From Bacillota bacterium (lineage in GTDB: Bacteria; Bacillota; UBA4882; UBA8346), in NCBI GenBank assembly GCA_023417475.1, contig JAEZFP010000065.1, positions 1-64,000 of the forward strand: 64,000 nt of DNA, read 5' to 3'. The position numbers and the translations under genes were made by a program. Within the stretch, counting starts at the first letter, position 1; the number at the start of each line of letters is the position of its first letter. Below are positions 63,656-64,000 of this stretch, piece after piece. The notes under the pieces are model-generated. The model had not been told where the DNA came from. It saw only the letters and a program-made list of their open reading frames with translations, and did not search any database.

Positions 63656-63883
63656 ATGCCGGAATGGACTTTAGAAGAAGCAAAACAGCATTTAAACGCG
63701 TGGTTGGCGGCTGATATAGCCTTGGCGGCAAGCAAGGAGTACCTAATGAACGGGAATCGATTGACCCGCGCTAACGCAGACGAAGTAAAAGAACGGATAA
63801 CTTTTTGGCGTAGCGAAGTGAAGCGGCTCGAATCTGGTCGTTCTGGTGCTCGCGTGGTACGGATAGTACCGAGGGACATGTAA
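63656..63883 (+). CDS. DUF6148 / gpW-like head-tail connector protein
   Basis: A 75-residue helical protein between terminase and portal genes. The pattern WTLEEAKQHLNAWLAADIAL, then LTRANADEVKERITFWRSEV matches DUF6148/gpW-like proteins encoded at this position in many siphoviruses. ATG 63656 follows GAAGGAGG; its stop overlaps the portal start region. Confidence 0.8.
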   Translation: MPEWTLEEAKQHLNAWLAADIALAASKEYLMNGNRLTRANADEVKERITFWRSEVKRLESGRSGARVVRIVPRDM

Positions 63884-64000
63884 TGAAAAAGGCGAGCGCA
63901 TTAAATCAAATTATAGCGAATATCTCCCCATCCTGGGCCTTGAAGCGGGAAACTGCGCGGCAAAAATTTGAAGTATTCAGTCTCGGGTATACACGACACG
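63883..64000 (+). CDS. Portal protein, N-terminal fragment (partial)
   Basis: The window ends 39 codons into this gene. NISPSWALKRETARQKFEVF is the start typical of lambda-family (gpB) portal proteins, and the position after GpA terminase and the DUF6148 gene supports this. The gene continues beyond the window. Confidence 0.75.
   Translation, partial: MKKASALNQIIANISPSWALKRETARQKFEVFSLGYTRH

Larger units (their letters stand above)
37967..64000. mobile_element. Prophage (siphovirus/myovirus-like), left portion, partial
   Basis: From the 3-prime end of tRNA-Ser(GCT) to the window edge all recognisable genes are phage-type. In order they are integrase, repressor/Cro, early regulators, DNA replication, late regulator, terminase small and large subunits, and portal start. 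The right end and attR are outside the window. The attL core is probably within the tRNA T-arm/acceptor sequence (37940-37966), but without attR it cannot be defined. Confidence 0.9.

Overview
The window is a chromosomal segment of an anaerobic, spore-forming Bacillota-like bacterium (bases 1 to about 37,970) followed by the left part of an integrated tailed-phage genome (about 37,970 to the end). The Bacillota assignment rests on consensus AGGAGG ribosome sites with many TTG/GTG starts, a T-box leader, many intrinsic terminators, a BclA-type collagen-like surface protein and a membrane-bound group 4 [NiFe]-hydrogenase operon. A HAE-1-type RND pump with its adaptor hints at a diderm (outer-membrane-bearing) Bacillota lineage, possibly near Limnochordia/Hydrogenispora. 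That lineage guess is inference only.

Host region. 1-572: end of a collagen-like exosporium-type protein. 650-3,090: a T-box leader (probable Phe specifier) controlling an arylacetate-CoA ligase, followed by a double-ACT protein. 3,200-6,750: HAD phosphatase, PspC-like protein (minus strand), class 3 lipase, SANT-like DNA-binding coiled-coil protein. 6,830-11,950: TetR regulator, RND adaptor and RND pump, with the same 28-bp operator in front of both transcription units. 12,400-13,540: small unknown protein and a nitroreductase. 13,829-17,852: tightly overlapping cheR-acpS-nnr-alr and a lipoyl-like protein. 17,936-21,815: an exported glucodextranase-C-like protein and a large class III aminotransferase/acyl-thioester reductase fusion. 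21,988-29,321: six-gene hydrogenase-4-like operon (membrane antiporter-like subunits, large and small catalytic subunits). 29,412-31,808: HxlR regulator divergent from three flavoenzyme genes. 31,811-37,259: MITE-like element, ketopantoate-reductase-like protein, GT4 glycosyltransferase and a nucleotidyltransferase/phosphomannomutase-like fusion. 37,295-37,555: a cluster of ten DnaA-box-like nonamers arranged as hairpins. Two tRNA-Ser genes follow.

Prophage region. A tyrosine integrase lies beside tRNA-Ser(GCT), with a repressor/Cro switch and shared ATCAC/GTGAT operators. An early module follows with two ParB-like proteins, an excisionase-like HTH protein, a sigma-70-like factor and many small Cys-rich or one-helix proteins. 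The replication module holds a DUF2800 nuclease, a DUF2815 ssDNA-binding-like protein, DNA polymerase A, a C5 methyltransferase, a VapE-type helicase, an iteron origin, a VRR-NUC nuclease and an SNF2 helicase. An ArpU-like late regulator then leads into the packaging genes (TerS, TerL, a DUF6148-like protein and the start of a portal).

Most unusual items: (1) the methyltransferase gene is dual-coding, since a second gene with its own ribosome site runs through about 1.27 kb in another frame, and an HNH-like domain carried in that frame coincides with an insertion in the methyltransferase; (2) a 156-nt tRNA-like structured RNA in the prophage; (3) the DnaA-box hairpin array; (4) the aminotransferase/acyl-reductase fusion, predicted to make long-chain amines; (5) twin perfect hairpins inside a ParB-like coding sequence.
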